Source: Pseudomonadota bacterium
GTDB lineage: Bacteria > Pseudomonadota > Gammaproteobacteria > Steroidobacterales > Steroidobacteraceae
NCBI GenBank assembly: GCA_021792555.1
Contig: JAJYUL010000004.1
Span: 82,325 to 146,324 of the forward strand
Direction: 5' to 3'
DNA length: 64,000 nt
Both the position numbers and the translations under genes were made by a program. The notes below the pieces were generated by a model, which had not been told where the DNA came from, ran no database searches, and worked only from the letters and a program-made list of their open reading frames with translations. Positions within the stretch are counted from its first letter, which is position 1, and the number at the start of each line of letters is the position of its first letter. Shown here one piece after another: positions 28,835 to 38,821 of this stretch.

Positions 28835-29095
28835 TCAGACCTGCCGCTCGGTCAACTCGACCCAGATGCCGCGCTCGCACTTCAGGCGCGTATCGCCGCT
28901 CAACACTTCGGCGCCGTCCGGATAGCGCACGTCGTTGAAGTAGCAGCAGCCGGCCTCGTCCCCGACCTGCTCGCGCAGCAGCTCGAAGGATTCCTGCGGA
29001 TCGCTCTGCCAGGGAGAGTTGCGCCGCTCCGGATCTGCGGCGCCGACCTGCGGCAATGCCCGCCCGGCGCCACCCGTATCCGCTTCTCGCTTCAT
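28835..29095 (-). CDS. Small protein, DUF1496-like
   Basis: 86 residues from ATG 29095, which has GGGGAG 6 bases before it. An alternative GTG at 29131 would overlap the upstream stop by 4 bp and give 98 residues. The C-terminal half GCCYFNDVRYPDGAEVLSG followed by a conserved cysteine (LKCERGIWVEL) resembles the short DUF1496 family (CCY...Y..GA.....LL.C). No signal peptide is visible. Family assignment rests on that short pattern only. It is probably co-transcribed with the oxidoreductase gene upstream. Confidence 0.65.
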   Translation of the reverse strand: MKREADTGGAGRALPQVGAADPERRNSPWQSDPQESFELLREQVGDEAGCCYFNDVRYPDGAEVLSGDTRLKCERGIWVELTERQV

Positions 29096-29127
29096 GAGTC
29101 GCTCCCCGGTGCGCAAGCGCACCTCGG

Positions 29128-30129
29128 TCACAAATCCCCCGCGAGCCGCACGACGTAGCGGCCCCTCGCCTGCCCCGCGACCAACTCGCGCGCCGCCTGC
29201 GGCACCTGCTCCAGGCCGATGACCGCGCGCACGATGCGCTGCTCGAGCCGCTGCGGCCGCCAGGGGCCGGCCAGCTGCTCCCACAGCGCCAGGCGCCAGG
29301 GGCGCGGCACCTGCACGGAGTGGATCCCGAGCAGACTCACTCCGCGCAGGATCAGCGGCATGACGGTGGTGGCGAGCGTCGCGGACTGTGCGAGGCCGAC
29401 GCACGCGATGTTGCCCCAGGGTTTGACGGTGCGCGTCAGATACGTCAGCACCTCGCCGCCGAGATTGTCCACCGCGCCGCCCCAGATGGCCTTCTCAAGC
29501 GGCTTGGCGCCAAGATCGAGCTGCCCGCGATCGATGACCTCATCGGCGCCGAGTTCCTGCAGCTGCGGGGCGGCCTCGGGCTTGCCGGTGATGGCCGCGG
29601 TCTGAAAGCCCGCCTGCTTCAGCAGCAGCAGCGCGATGCCGCCGACGCCGCCCGAGGCGCCGGTCACCGCGATCGGCCCCTGGGCCGGATCCTGGTGATT
29701 CTCCAGCATGCGCCGCAGCGCGAGCGCTGCGGTGAAGCCCGCCGTGCCGAGCGCCATCGCCTCCAGAAGAGTCAGCCCCGCCGGCAACGGCACGAGCGCC
29801 TCGGCCGGCAGCCGCGCGTACTCGGCAAGTCCCCCGTCGAGCCACTCGCCCAGACCGGCGCCGGTGGCGAGCACCCGCTCGCCGGGACGGAACGCCGGAT
29901 CCTCGCTCGACTCGACGACCCCGGACAGATCGATGCCGGCGACCCGCGGATAGCTGCGCATGATCGTGCCGCGGCCGGTGATCGCGAGCGCATCCTTGTA
30001 ATTCAGACCCGAGTACGCCACGCGCACCCGCACCGCTCCGGGGCTCAGCTGCTCAGCTGAGATCGACTCCACGGCGGCGGTCGGGCCGCTCGGGCTGTGA
30101 TGAACTCGCAGGGCTTTAAAGGTCGGCAT
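29128..30129 (-). CDS. YhdH/AcuI-type NADPH-dependent oxidoreductase (acrylyl-CoA reductase family)
   Basis: 333 residues of the MDR superfamily, YhdH/YhfP/AcuI branch. Family marks are SGLNYKDALAITGRGTIMRSYPR near residue 50 (in part), GIDLSGVVESSEDP, the nucleotide fold VTGASGGVGGIALLLLKQAGF (about 150) and WGNIACVGLAQSATL. AcuI enzymes reduce acrylyl-CoA to propionyl-CoA, and the substrate of YhdH-type members is often untested. Start at ATG 30129 fits the family; sequence upstream is unrelated. Divergent from the PcaF-type thiolase gene over a gap of about 140 bp. Confidence 0.9.
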   Translation of the reverse strand: MPTFKALRVHHSPSGPTAAVESISAEQLSPGAVRVRVAYSGLNYKDALAITGRGTIMRSYPRVAGIDLSGVVESSEDPAFRPGERVLATGAGLGEWLDGGLAEYARLPAEALVPLPAGLTLLEAMALGTAGFTAALALRRMLENHQDPAQGPIAVTGASGGVGGIALLLLKQAGFQTAAITGKPEAAPQLQELGADEVIDRGQLDLGAKPLEKAIWGGAVDNLGGEVLTYLTRTVKPWGNIACVGLAQSATLATTVMPLILRGVSLLGIHSVQVPRPWRLALWEQLAGPWRPQRLEQRIVRAVIGLEQVPQAARELVAGQARGRYVVRLAGDL

Positions 30130-30277
30130 GCGCGCCACGGGGTCAGGACACCGGCGGATATTGTATCGGCGCAGGCCGCAGCCCGATGCCTGGGAAACCC
30201 GCAGACCGCTCCATGGATAAACGACGTCCGATGCAGTAGTGTGACAACCTTGTTTTTCAACCACTTGGATGACACTG

Positions 30278-31483
<1,206 letters not shown>

Positions 31484-31514
31484 CGTAGCGGGTGGCGCGA
31501 GTCGGGTGGGCGCC

Positions 31515-32210
31515 TCAGCTCACTCGCACACGCAGCGTCTCGAGGCCCGTGCAGGTCGCCTCCATCAGATCGCCGCGCTCGACGGCGCCCACCCCCGCGG
31601 GTGTGCCGGTGAAGATCAGGTCACCGCTCGCCAGCGTCCAGGCGCGCGACAGATGCGCAATGATCTCCGGCACGCTCCAGATCATCTGACTCACCGCGCT
31701 GCGCTGCCGCTCGGCACCGTTCACGCGCAGGGCGATCTCGGCGGCACTGATCGCGCCGGCCCGCGCACTCGGGGTGATGGGTCCGAGCGGCGCGGCATGA
31801 TCGAAGCCCTTGCCGATGCACCAGGGCGCCGAGCGCTTCTTCATCTCAGACTGCAGATCCCGGCGCGTCATGTCGAGTCCGACGGCGTAGCCGAACACGT
31901 GCTCGAGCGCCTGCGCGGCATCGATGTCCCGCCCGCCCGCGCCGATGGCAACCACCAGCTCCACTTCGTGGTGCAGATTGTGCGTGAGACTCGGATAGGG
32001 CATCGAGCCAGTCGCGCCAGCCTCGACGGGCAAGAGCGCATCCGCAGGCTTCATGAAGAACACCGGCGGCTCGCGGCCGGTGCGACCCATTTCCTGCGCG
32101 TGGGCGAGATAGTTCGAGCCCACGCAGTAGATGCGATGCACGGGAAAGCGTTCCGCGACCCCGACTACCGGCGCGCTCACGGCGGGCGGTGGGGCAAAGA
32201 CATAGCGCAT
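31515..32210 (-). CDS. Fumarylacetoacetate hydrolase family protein (fumarylpyruvate hydrolase-like)
   Basis: 231 residues, the short FAH form. After MRYVFAPPPAVS come HRIYCVGSNYLAHAQEMG (about 30-47), PPVFFMKPADALLP (about 51), the metal-binding HHEVELVVAIG (E-x-E-type, about 80) and TPAGVGAVERGD near the end. Such enzymes cleave C-C bonds of fumarylpyruvate or act as oxaloacetate decarboxylases. The adjacent PcaF-type thiolase makes a role in aromatic acid breakdown plausible. I chose the ATG at 32210 as the family start. Confidence 0.88.
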   Translation of the reverse strand: MRYVFAPPPAVSAPVVGVAERFPVHRIYCVGSNYLAHAQEMGRTGREPPVFFMKPADALLPVEAGATGSMPYPSLTHNLHHEVELVVAIGAGGRDIDAAQALEHVFGYAVGLDMTRRDLQSEMKKRSAPWCIGKGFDHAAPLGPITPSARAGAISAAEIALRVNGAERQRSAVSQMIWSVPEIIAHLSRAWTLASGDLIFTGTPAGVGAVERGDLMEATCTGLETLRVRVS

Positions 32211-32295
32211 GAAGATTTGCCGCAGCAGATGGGGGTGCGCCAGTTTACCCGCCTCAAACGGCGGGCGTCCAACCGACACCGCGTGGCGCCGCCTG

Positions 32296-32490
32296 TTACA
32301 ACCGCCCGCCGAGCATCCGCGCCGGCAAGAGCACAAGCGCGCGCAGGAACTCGAACACCCCCTCGAACACGAGGCCGACGAGGCGCAGCGGCAACAGCAC
32401 CAGCCACACAAGCGGCCAGAGCAGCAGCGCCGCCACCGCGACCGGCCAGCACAGCACGAAGAGGATGAGCCACAACAGCAAGCGGATCAC
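32296..32490 (-). CDS. Small hydrophobic membrane protein, unknown function
   Basis: 64 residues from a GTG, almost entirely leucine, valine and tryptophan in two hydrophobic stretches (about 3-38 and 44-58), ending with ARMLGGRL. Similar short proteins of the pattern LLLWLILFVLCWPVAVAALL are known to me as conserved hypotheticals in Xanthomonas-like bacteria; that recollection is not verified here. It probably sits in the inner membrane. No partner is suggested by position. Confidence 0.55.
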   Translation of the reverse strand: MIRLLLWLILFVLCWPVAVAALLLWPLVWLVLLPLRLVGLVFEGVFEFLRALVLLPARMLGGRL

Positions 32491-32629
32491 CCTGCTACGC
32501 TAATCCGCCCGCTCCGGCGGGGCAAGCCGGCCGTTTCCGCCGTGCCGCAAACGGCCCTCTGAGGCTCTCGCGCCGCACTTGCGCGAACCTGAGCACGTTG
32601 CGCCGAAGATGCGCACCCCCATTGGCGCC

Positions 32630-33430
32630 TCACGCCGGTTTGCGATAGACGGCCGGAGCAAGCGGCTCGAGCGCGTCGGTGATGCCCGAGAGCGTCTCCG
32701 AATGTCCGATGAGCAAGTGTCCGCCGGGCTTCAGTGCGGCTGCCACGCGCATGACGACCTCCCGCTTGGTGTCGGCATTGAAGTAAATGAGCACGTTGCG
32801 CAGGAAAACCATGTCGAACGTCCCAATGGGCGGCAGCGGCTGGTTCAGATTGATACGGCGGAATTCGACGCGCTCGCGCAGCGGCCACTCGACACGCAGC
32901 AACCCCGAACGCGCCCCCACGCCCTTGAGACAGAACCGCCGTAGGTATCGATGCGGAAAGTTGCTCAGCCGATCCATCGCATAGCGCGCATCTCGTGCTT
33001 TGGCGAGCATCCGCGCACTGATGTCCGAGCCCACCACCCACCACCGGCCCGGCAGCATCTCTTCGAGCACCATGGCAATGCTAAAGGCCTCCTCGCCACT
33101 CGAGGTCGCGGCGCTCCATACCCGGAACGCCCCTCCGGCGCGGTGGCGGGCCTCGACCTGCGCGCGCAGGAACTCGAAGTGCTTCGGTTCCCTGAAAAAG
33201 AAGGTCTCGTTGGTGGTCAAAAGATCGACCGCGGTCTGCAGCTCAGCGGGTAACTGGCCGCTGGTAAGCAGGCGGTAATACTCGCCGTAGCTCTGCGCGC
33301 CGCAAGCGTGCAGCCGCCGGGCAAGCCGCCCGGTCACCAGCGAGCGCTTGTTTTCGGACAGATAGATTCCCGCTGACTCGTGCATCAGGCGCTGGAATGC
33401 CACAAACTCCTGAAGCGTAATTGCCTTCAT
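32630..33430 (-). CDS. cheR: CheR-type chemotaxis protein methyltransferase
   Basis: 266 residues. It has the N-terminal CheR helical domain (FVAFQRLMHESAGIYLSENKR in part, about 8-30), then the SAM-binding domain with TTNETFFFREPKHFEFL (about 72-88), VWSAATSSGEEAFSIAMVLEE (about 104) and DMVFLRNVLIYFN (about 204). Its reaction is methyl transfer from SAM to glutamates of chemoreceptors. No cheA, cheW, cheB or mcp gene is in the window, so it is an orphan and may serve a distant cluster. Confidence 0.94.
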   Translation of the reverse strand: MKAITLQEFVAFQRLMHESAGIYLSENKRSLVTGRLARRLHACGAQSYGEYYRLLTSGQLPAELQTAVDLLTTNETFFFREPKHFEFLRAQVEARHRAGGAFRVWSAATSSGEEAFSIAMVLEEMLPGRWWVVGSDISARMLAKARDARYAMDRLSNFPHRYLRRFCLKGVGARSGLLRVEWPLRERVEFRRINLNQPLPPIGTFDMVFLRNVLIYFNADTKREVVMRVAAALKPGGHLLIGHSETLSGITDALEPLAPAVYRKPA

Positions 33431-33433
33431 GGC

Positions 33434-33682
33434 TCAGGTTCCGATCGTCTCGTGGCTCTGGGCTCGCCCGAGCAGTGCGCTCCTCGACCGAACGTGCTCG
33501 AGAGGCAGCAGGCTCACGGCCGGGTCCGTGCGCGGGCCCATCCTCTCGTAGAGGTCCCGCCGGATGCGCCAGCCTGAGCGCGACACCGGGCCTCGATTGT
33601 CACCGGTACTGCCGGCTGACGCACTCACCCCAACTCCCAATGGGCGGCCGACCCGGCGCGGCCCATCCACTTCGATCGTCAC
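33434..33682 (-). CDS. Possible small reading frame coupled to cheR, unrecognised
   Basis: An open frame of 82 codons starting at GTG ends 3 bp before the cheR ATG, and the only Shine-Dalgarno-like bases for cheR (GGAAC) lie inside it. The protein is Arg/Gly/Ser-rich with no recognised motif, membrane segment or signal peptide. Third codon positions are G or C less consistently than in the sure genes around it. It may equally be the cheR leader. Confidence 0.25.
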   Translation of the reverse strand: MTIEVDGPRRVGRPLGVGVSASAGSTGDNRGPVSRSGWRIRRDLYERMGPRTDPAVSLLPLEHVRSRSALLGRAQSHETIGT

Positions 33683-34158
33683 GGTGACATGAACCTGATG
33701 GCATCCATACTCGCACTATCGGGCCGGGCGGGTGCGAGTTGAGTGATGCAGTGCCGCTCTGCGGACAGTACCTAGCGTTTTTCCCGACAGCGCGTGCCGT
33801 TATGTCGCGCCCGCAGGAAGTCAGCTCGTAGCGCGCTGCGCACCGGCGCAGGAGCGGCCGCGCGGAGCACGCTCGCGCCGGCGGGAGTCCCCGCCGCGCC
33901 GCCGGCCAGGCTCGAGCAAGTCCGCGCCTCCGACGGGCGGCCAGGGGCGCAGCGCCGGGCCCGACATCGGAGCCCGACGGTGCCCCCCCCGCCGCGCCCG
34001 ACTCGCTTCGTCGCGGCCCGCGGGGCGTTCGCCGCAAAATTCTCCTCCCCATCCGGCGCATCTGGCCCCTGCAGGCACGGATGCGGCATGATATGCGGTG
34101 CTCGGCCCCGCGAATCAGTCCACCAAATACTGGAGCCGAGCGCTGGAGGAGCATCCGA
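33683..34158. other. Stretch without a supported gene
   Basis: About 475 bp of very GC-rich sequence between the cheR side and the S10 peptidase operon. Open frames exist on both strands but are low-complexity Arg/Ala/Pro-rich and do not resemble proteins. The last 15 bp hold the GGAGGA ribosome-binding site of the peptidase gene. No hairpin with a T tract was seen. Confidence 0.5.
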
Positions 34159-35775
34159 ATGAAGCACGTTGTTGCACTCGCGGCAGTTTTCTCTCTGGCC
34201 GCGTGCGAGGCCTGCGTGGCACCCGCGTTCGCCGCGGGTCACAAGGCCCCGGCCCCCTCGGCTGCGACGGCATCCGCGCTGTTCACGCCCCGAGAGGTGA
34301 AGAGCTACGGTACCGTCACCGTCGGCGGCCACAAGATCGCCTACGAGGCCGTCGCCGGAACCATCATCGTCCGCCCCAAGGGATGGGACGATGCCGCGAC
34401 GCCCACCGGCGGCAAGCACGCGCTCGGCATGCCGGACGGCCCGCCCGTCGCCTCGATGTTCTACGTGGCGTACTTCAAGCGCGGCGTGCCCGCGCACGAG
34501 CGGCCGGTCACCTTCCTCTACAACGGCGGTCCGGGCTCCTCGACCGTATGGCTGCACATGGGCGCCTTCGGCCCGGTGCGCGTCGTGACCAATAACGACA
34601 CGCACACCCCGGCCGCCCCGTACGGCATCATCAAGAACAAGTACAGCCTGCTCGATGCGACTGACCTCGTGTTCATCGATGCCCCGGGCACCGGCTACAG
34701 CCGCATCGAGGGCAAGGGCGCGGTCAAGGCGTTCTATGGGGTCGATCCGGACGCGCATGCATTCGCGTCCTTCATCACCCAGTTCCTCACCCGCTACAAG
34801 CGCTGGAACTCACCGAAATACCTCCTCGGGGAGAGCTACGGCACGCCGCGCTCGGCGGTGCTGATCAAGGATCTGTCGATCGACCGCAACGTCGATTTCA
34901 ACGGGGTGATCCTGCTGTCGCAGATCCTGAATTTCTCGCTGAACGATGACGCGCCGGGCACCGACCCCGGCGTCGAGCTGCCGTACGAGCTGGCGCTGCC
35001 CAGCATGGCGGCGACCGCCTGGTACCACCACCGGGTGCCGTCCAATCCGCCGCACCTGCGCCCCTTCCTGAAGCAGGTCGAGCATTTCGCGATGGGCAAG
35101 TACGCCGACGCGCTCGCGCAGGGAGCCGCCCTGCCCGAGGCCGAGCGGCAGAGCATCGCCGAGCAGATGCACCAGTACATCGGCCTGCCGGTGGCCTACC
35201 TGCTCAAGGCGAACCTGCAGGTGAGCGGACCGGAGTTCGAGCACGAGCTGCTCGCCAACGAGGACATGACCACCGGACGGCTCGACACCCGCTTCCAGGG
35301 ACCGTCCATGGATCCGTTGAGCCGCACCGCCGAATACGACCCGCAGTCCGCCGCGATCAGTTCGGCGTACGTGACCGCATTCAATGCCTACGCCAGCAAG
35401 GATCTGCACTACAAGACGGATCTGCGCTATCTGCCGGAGATCTTCGCCCACTGGGACTTCAAGCACCGGCCGCCCGGGGCCCGCATCGCGCTGCCGATCG
35501 CGACCAACGTGATGCCGGATCTGGCCGCGGCGATGAAGTACGACCCGCTGCTGAAGGTCATGCTGAACGGCGGCTACTACGATCTCGCGACGCCCTTCTG
35601 TGAGGGCCTGTACGAGATGCACCACCTGCAGATTCCGGCCAGCCTGCAGTCGAACATTTCGTATCACTATTACAAGTCGGGGCACATGATCTACGTGAAC
35701 ATTCCCGCTCTGAAGCAGCTGCACGCCAACATTGCGGCCTTCATCCGCAAGACCGACAACGTTTCAGGAGGCTGA
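34159..35775 (+). CDS. Secreted serine carboxypeptidase-like protein, peptidase family S10 (first of tandem pair)
   Basis: 538 residues with a signal peptide (MKHVVALAAVFSLAAC, cleavage near AFA-AGH). The alpha/beta hydrolase core shows the oxyanion region TFLYNGGPGSSTVWLHMGAFGP (in part), the nucleophile Ser in LLGESYGTPRSA (about 232), the acid Asp in LNGGYYDLATPF (about 476) and the His in KSGHMIY (about 515), so all three members of the triad are present. The ATG at 34159 follows GGAGGA. Bacterial S10 proteins of this size occur in Xanthomonas-like bacteria; the physiological peptide is unknown. The paralogue follows after 2 bp. Confidence 0.88.
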   Translation: MKHVVALAAVFSLAACEACVAPAFAAGHKAPAPSAATASALFTPREVKSYGTVTVGGHKIAYEAVAGTIIVRPKGWDDAATPTGGKHALGMPDGPPVASMFYVAYFKRGVPAHERPVTFLYNGGPGSSTVWLHMGAFGPVRVVTNNDTHTPAAPYGIIKNKYSLLDATDLVFIDAPGTGYSRIEGKGAVKAFYGVDPDAHAFASFITQFLTRYKRWNSPKYLLGESYGTPRSAVLIKDLSIDRNVDFNGVILLSQILNFSLNDDAPGTDPGVELPYELALPSMAATAWYHHRVPSNPPHLRPFLKQVEHFAMGKYADALAQGAALPEAERQSIAEQMHQYIGLPVAYLLKANLQVSGPEFEHELLANEDMTTGRLDTRFQGPSMDPLSRTAEYDPQSAAISSAYVTAFNAYASKDLHYKTDLRYLPEIFAHWDFKHRPPGARIALPIATNVMPDLAAAMKYDPLLKVMLNGGYYDLATPFCEGLYEMHHLQIPASLQSNISYHYYKSGHMIYVNIPALKQLHANIAAFIRKTDNVSGG

Positions 35776-35777
35776 TC

Positions 35778-37427
35778 ATGAGCGATACTCTGCGAAGCCG
35801 ATTCTCCCCGCGCAGCGTTCACGTGCTGGCGGCCGCCTCGGCGCTGACGCTGGCGGCAGCCGCCGGCCCGGCGCTGGCGAAGGCGCCCCACGCCGCGCCT
35901 CACGCCTCCCACTCCAATCCATACTTCCGCACGACCACGAGCACCACGCAAGGCACCGTGAAGGTCGACGGCAAGACCATTCACTACCACGCCGTGGCCG
36001 GCATGATCATCGTGCACGCCGCGGGCTGGAACGACGCCACGGACGCCTACGGCCCTGGCCAGCCCCCGCCGGGCGGCCCGAAGAAGGTGCAGCCGGAAGC
36101 CTCGATGTTCTATGTCGCCTACTTCAAGGACGGCACCAATCCGGCCAAGCGTCCCATCACCTTCCTCTATAACGGAGGTCCGGGATCCTCGACGGTCTGG
36201 CTGCACATGGGCGCATTCGGACCGGTGCGGGTCGTGACCAGCGATCACACCCACACGCCGCCGGCGCCGTATCAGCTGGTCAACAACGAGTACAGCCTGC
36301 TCGATGCCAGCGACCTCGTGTTCATCGACGCCCCGGGCACCGGCTACAGCCGCGTACGCGGCCCGGACCCGGCCAAGCACTTCTACGGCGTCGATCAGGA
36401 CGTGCACGCGTTCTCCCAGTTCATCATGAAGTTCCTCTCCCAATACGGGCGCTGGAACTCGCCGAAGTACCTGCTGGGAGAGAGCTACGGCACGCCGCGC
36501 TCGGCCGCCCTCATCAACGTGCTCGAGACGCACGACAACGTCGATTTCAACGGCGTGATCCTGCTCTCGCAGATCCTCAACTACAACGCATCGACCGGGC
36601 TGGCGCAGTTCGACCCCGGCCTCGATCTGTCCTACGAGCTGGCGCTGCCGAGCATGACGGCGACCGCGTGGTACCACCACAAGCTCCCCGACAGCACTCA
36701 GCCGCTGAAGCCGCTGCTCGCCAAGGTCGAGCAGTTCGCCATGACCGACTACGCCCAGGCGCTGCGCGAGGGCTCGCAGCTCAGCGCCTCGAAGTTCGCC
36801 GCGATCGCCGCCAAGCTGCACGAGTACACGGGCCTGCCGGTCTCGTATATCGAAAAGGCGAACCTGCGCATCGACGGCGGGCAGTTCGAGCACGAGCTGC
36901 TCGCGGATGAGAACGAGACCACGGGCCGCCTGGATACGCGCTTCGCAGGCCCCTCGCTCAATCCGCTCAGCGAGCGCGCCGAGTACGACCCGCAGGCTGC
37001 CGCCATCAGCTCGGCCTACGTGTCCGCCTTCAACGCCTACGTGCACTCCGATCTGCACTACGGCGAGGGCATGAAGTATCTGCCGGAAATTCCGCTGTGG
37101 CGCACCTGGGACTTCGCGCACCGCCCGCCGGGCGCGGACTTCGCCTTCCCGCAGGCGCTCAACGTGATGCCGGACCTTGCCAACGCGATGAAGTACGACC
37201 CGGACCTGAAGGTCATGCTGAACGGCGGGTACTTCGACCTCGCTACGCCTTTCTACGAAGGCATCTACGAGATGGAGCATCTGCCGATGCAGCGCAAGCT
37301 GCAGGCGAACATCCAGTACCACTACTACATGACCGGGCACATGATCTACGTGCACCTGCCCGCCCTGAAGCAGCTGCATGCGAACATCGTGAACTTCATC
37401 CACTCGACCGAATTCCAACAGCAATAA
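35778..37427 (+). CDS. Secreted serine carboxypeptidase-like protein, peptidase family S10 (second of tandem pair)
   Basis: 549 residues, a clear paralogue of the gene before it. Long segments are shared, such as FNGVILLSQIL and AAISSAYV.AFNAY. It has a signal peptide (through GPALA-KAP), the nucleophile in LLGESYGTPRSA, the acid in LNGGYFDLATPFYEG and the histidine in MTGHMIYVHLPALKQLHAN. AGGAGG lies directly before its ATG, 2 bp after the previous stop, so the pair is an operon. A strong terminator follows. N-terminal regions differ most, which may set different partners or substrates. Confidence 0.88.
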   Translation: MSDTLRSRFSPRSVHVLAAASALTLAAAAGPALAKAPHAAPHASHSNPYFRTTTSTTQGTVKVDGKTIHYHAVAGMIIVHAAGWNDATDAYGPGQPPPGGPKKVQPEASMFYVAYFKDGTNPAKRPITFLYNGGPGSSTVWLHMGAFGPVRVVTSDHTHTPPAPYQLVNNEYSLLDASDLVFIDAPGTGYSRVRGPDPAKHFYGVDQDVHAFSQFIMKFLSQYGRWNSPKYLLGESYGTPRSAALINVLETHDNVDFNGVILLSQILNYNASTGLAQFDPGLDLSYELALPSMTATAWYHHKLPDSTQPLKPLLAKVEQFAMTDYAQALREGSQLSASKFAAIAAKLHEYTGLPVSYIEKANLRIDGGQFEHELLADENETTGRLDTRFAGPSLNPLSERAEYDPQAAAISSAYVSAFNAYVHSDLHYGEGMKYLPEIPLWRTWDFAHRPPGADFAFPQALNVMPDLANAMKYDPDLKVMLNGGYFDLATPFYEGIYEMEHLPMQRKLQANIQYHYYMTGHMIYVHLPALKQLHANIVNFIHSTEFQQQ

Positions 37428-37437
37428 GACGCTCGCT

Positions 37438-37479
37438 CGCGCCCGGCGGGCATGCATCCCGCCGGGCGCGTTCTTTTTT
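37438..37479 (+). terminator. Rho-independent terminator after the S10 peptidase pair
   Basis: Arms CGCGCCCGGCGGG (37438-37450) and CCCGCCGGGCGCG (37458-37470) form a perfect 13-bp stem with the 7-base loop CATGCAT, followed by TTCTTTTTT. It lies 10 bp after the stop codon of the second peptidase gene. It is the best terminator in the window. Confidence 0.93.
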
Positions 37480-37582
37480 AAGGACGGCACCTGCTGTCCC
37501 GCACTGCCGCCCAGCCCCCCGCCGCCCCGCCCTGCTATAGTGACTGCTGGCCAACCTTGCGGCCGCAGCGCAGGACAACGCC

Positions 37583-38104
37583 GTGACGCACGCCGAGCCG
37601 GCGATACGCTATGCGAGACCTGCCGACGCGCATGCCGTGAGCACGCTGCTGCAGTCCTTCAGCCACACGTACCTGCGCGCACCAACGCCGGCCGACGCTG
37701 CAGCATTCTTCGCAACGATCAGCGAAGAGGCGATCCGCGCACTCCTGGCACGCACTGACATGACGTACATCGTCGCCGAGGCCTCGGGCCTCGAGCCGCT
37801 CGCAGGGGCTGCCGCCCTGCGCGCCGACGGGCTGCTGTTTCACCTGTTCGTGCACTCAGGCTGCCAGCGCCAGGGACTCGGCCGCAGGCTGTGGGAATTT
37901 CTGCGCGACCGGGCGCTTCAAGGCGGCCACTGCGGCGCATTCACTGTCCACGCGAGCGTCAATGCCGTGCCGGTCTATGAGCGCTTCGGCTTCAAGATCA
38001 GCGGCGCGGCCCTGCACCGATTGGGGGGCCTCTCGGTGCCGATGCGGCTCGAGCCGCCCTGGGGTGCGCTGAGGGATGGCCTGTGCGGACCGGCGGCCCG
38101 CTAG
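37583..38104 (+). CDS. GNAT family N-acetyltransferase
   Basis: 173 residues starting at GTG with AGGA about 10 bases before. GNAT motif A is visible as LFVHSGCQRQGLGRRLWEFLRDRA (in part; Q/R-x-x-G-x-G/A at about 95-101) and motif B as VNAVPVYERFGFKISG (about 132). It would acetylate an amine using acetyl-CoA; the substrate is unknown. The gene stands alone after the terminator and in front of a SnoaL-like gene in the same direction. Confidence 0.85.
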   Translation: MTHAEPAIRYARPADAHAVSTLLQSFSHTYLRAPTPADAAAFFATISEEAIRALLARTDMTYIVAEASGLEPLAGAAALRADGLLFHLFVHSGCQRQGLGRRLWEFLRDRALQGGHCGAFTVHASVNAVPVYERFGFKISGAALHRLGGLSVPMRLEPPWGALRDGLCGPAAR

Positions 38105-38195
38105 CCGGCGAGCCGAGAGCGCCGCGCGGGACGCGCAGAGCGCCCGCGGCCTGACGTACACTGCCTTACTCGTCAGCGACACTGAGGCGGCGGCG

Positions 38196-38597
38196 GTGAG
38201 CGGAAACGGCCTGAAGCGCGAATTGACGGCCATCCTGAGGACACTGCGCGGCCACGAGATGACCCTGCAGTCCGCCGAGACCTCGAGCGCCGATCTCGAG
38301 GCGCTGCTCGATGGGCAATTCTCGGAAACCGGCGCCTCGGGGCGGCATTATGGCCGCGAAGCCGCCCTGCAGAAGCTCGCGCGGCGCAGCAAGGCCGAAG
38401 CGGGCGCCGAGGCGCCTGAGCAGATGTCCGAGCTGCGCTGCCGGCAACTCGCGACGGATCTCTATCTGCTCACGTACCGCCTGCGCCAGTCCGGCCGGCT
38501 CACTCGCCGAGCGAGCATCTGGCGGCGTACCGGCCGCACCTGGAGAATCCTCTACCATCAGGGAACCGTGGTGAGTGAGGCAGCCGCGCCGGACTGA
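38196..38597 (+). CDS. SnoaL-like / DUF4440 (NTF2-fold) protein
   Basis: About 133 residues from a GTG at 38196 (the frame is open further upstream, so the start is uncertain). Family traits are an N-terminal helix, then LEALLDGQFSETGASGRHYGREAALQKL (in part) and the ending RRASIWRRTGRTWRILYHQGT, which is the usual DUF4440 pattern with W.....YHQGT. This small cone fold binds hydrophobic ligands or acts as an enzyme, and no specific role can be given. Confidence 0.75.
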   Translation: MSGNGLKRELTAILRTLRGHEMTLQSAETSSADLEALLDGQFSETGASGRHYGREAALQKLARRSKAEAGAEAPEQMSELRCRQLATDLYLLTYRLRQSGRLTRRASIWRRTGRTWRILYHQGTVVSEAAAPD

Positions 38598-38821
38598 GGG
38601 GCCGAAAGCGCCGCGACCGCAGCGCGCAGGCAAGCCCCGGTGCCGCCGCCCGGCCGCAGCTCTCATCGGGGCGATGGGCAGATCGTGCCGAGTACCGTAT
38701 TCTGGCGCACTGGGGCAGATGGGCCCGCGCCGCATGTACGCATGCGCGACGAGACGGCGCATGCGGCCGGTATGAGGTGACGGTGCGTACTCGGTCTGGC
38801 CCGCATCCTTAGGAGGCCTGA

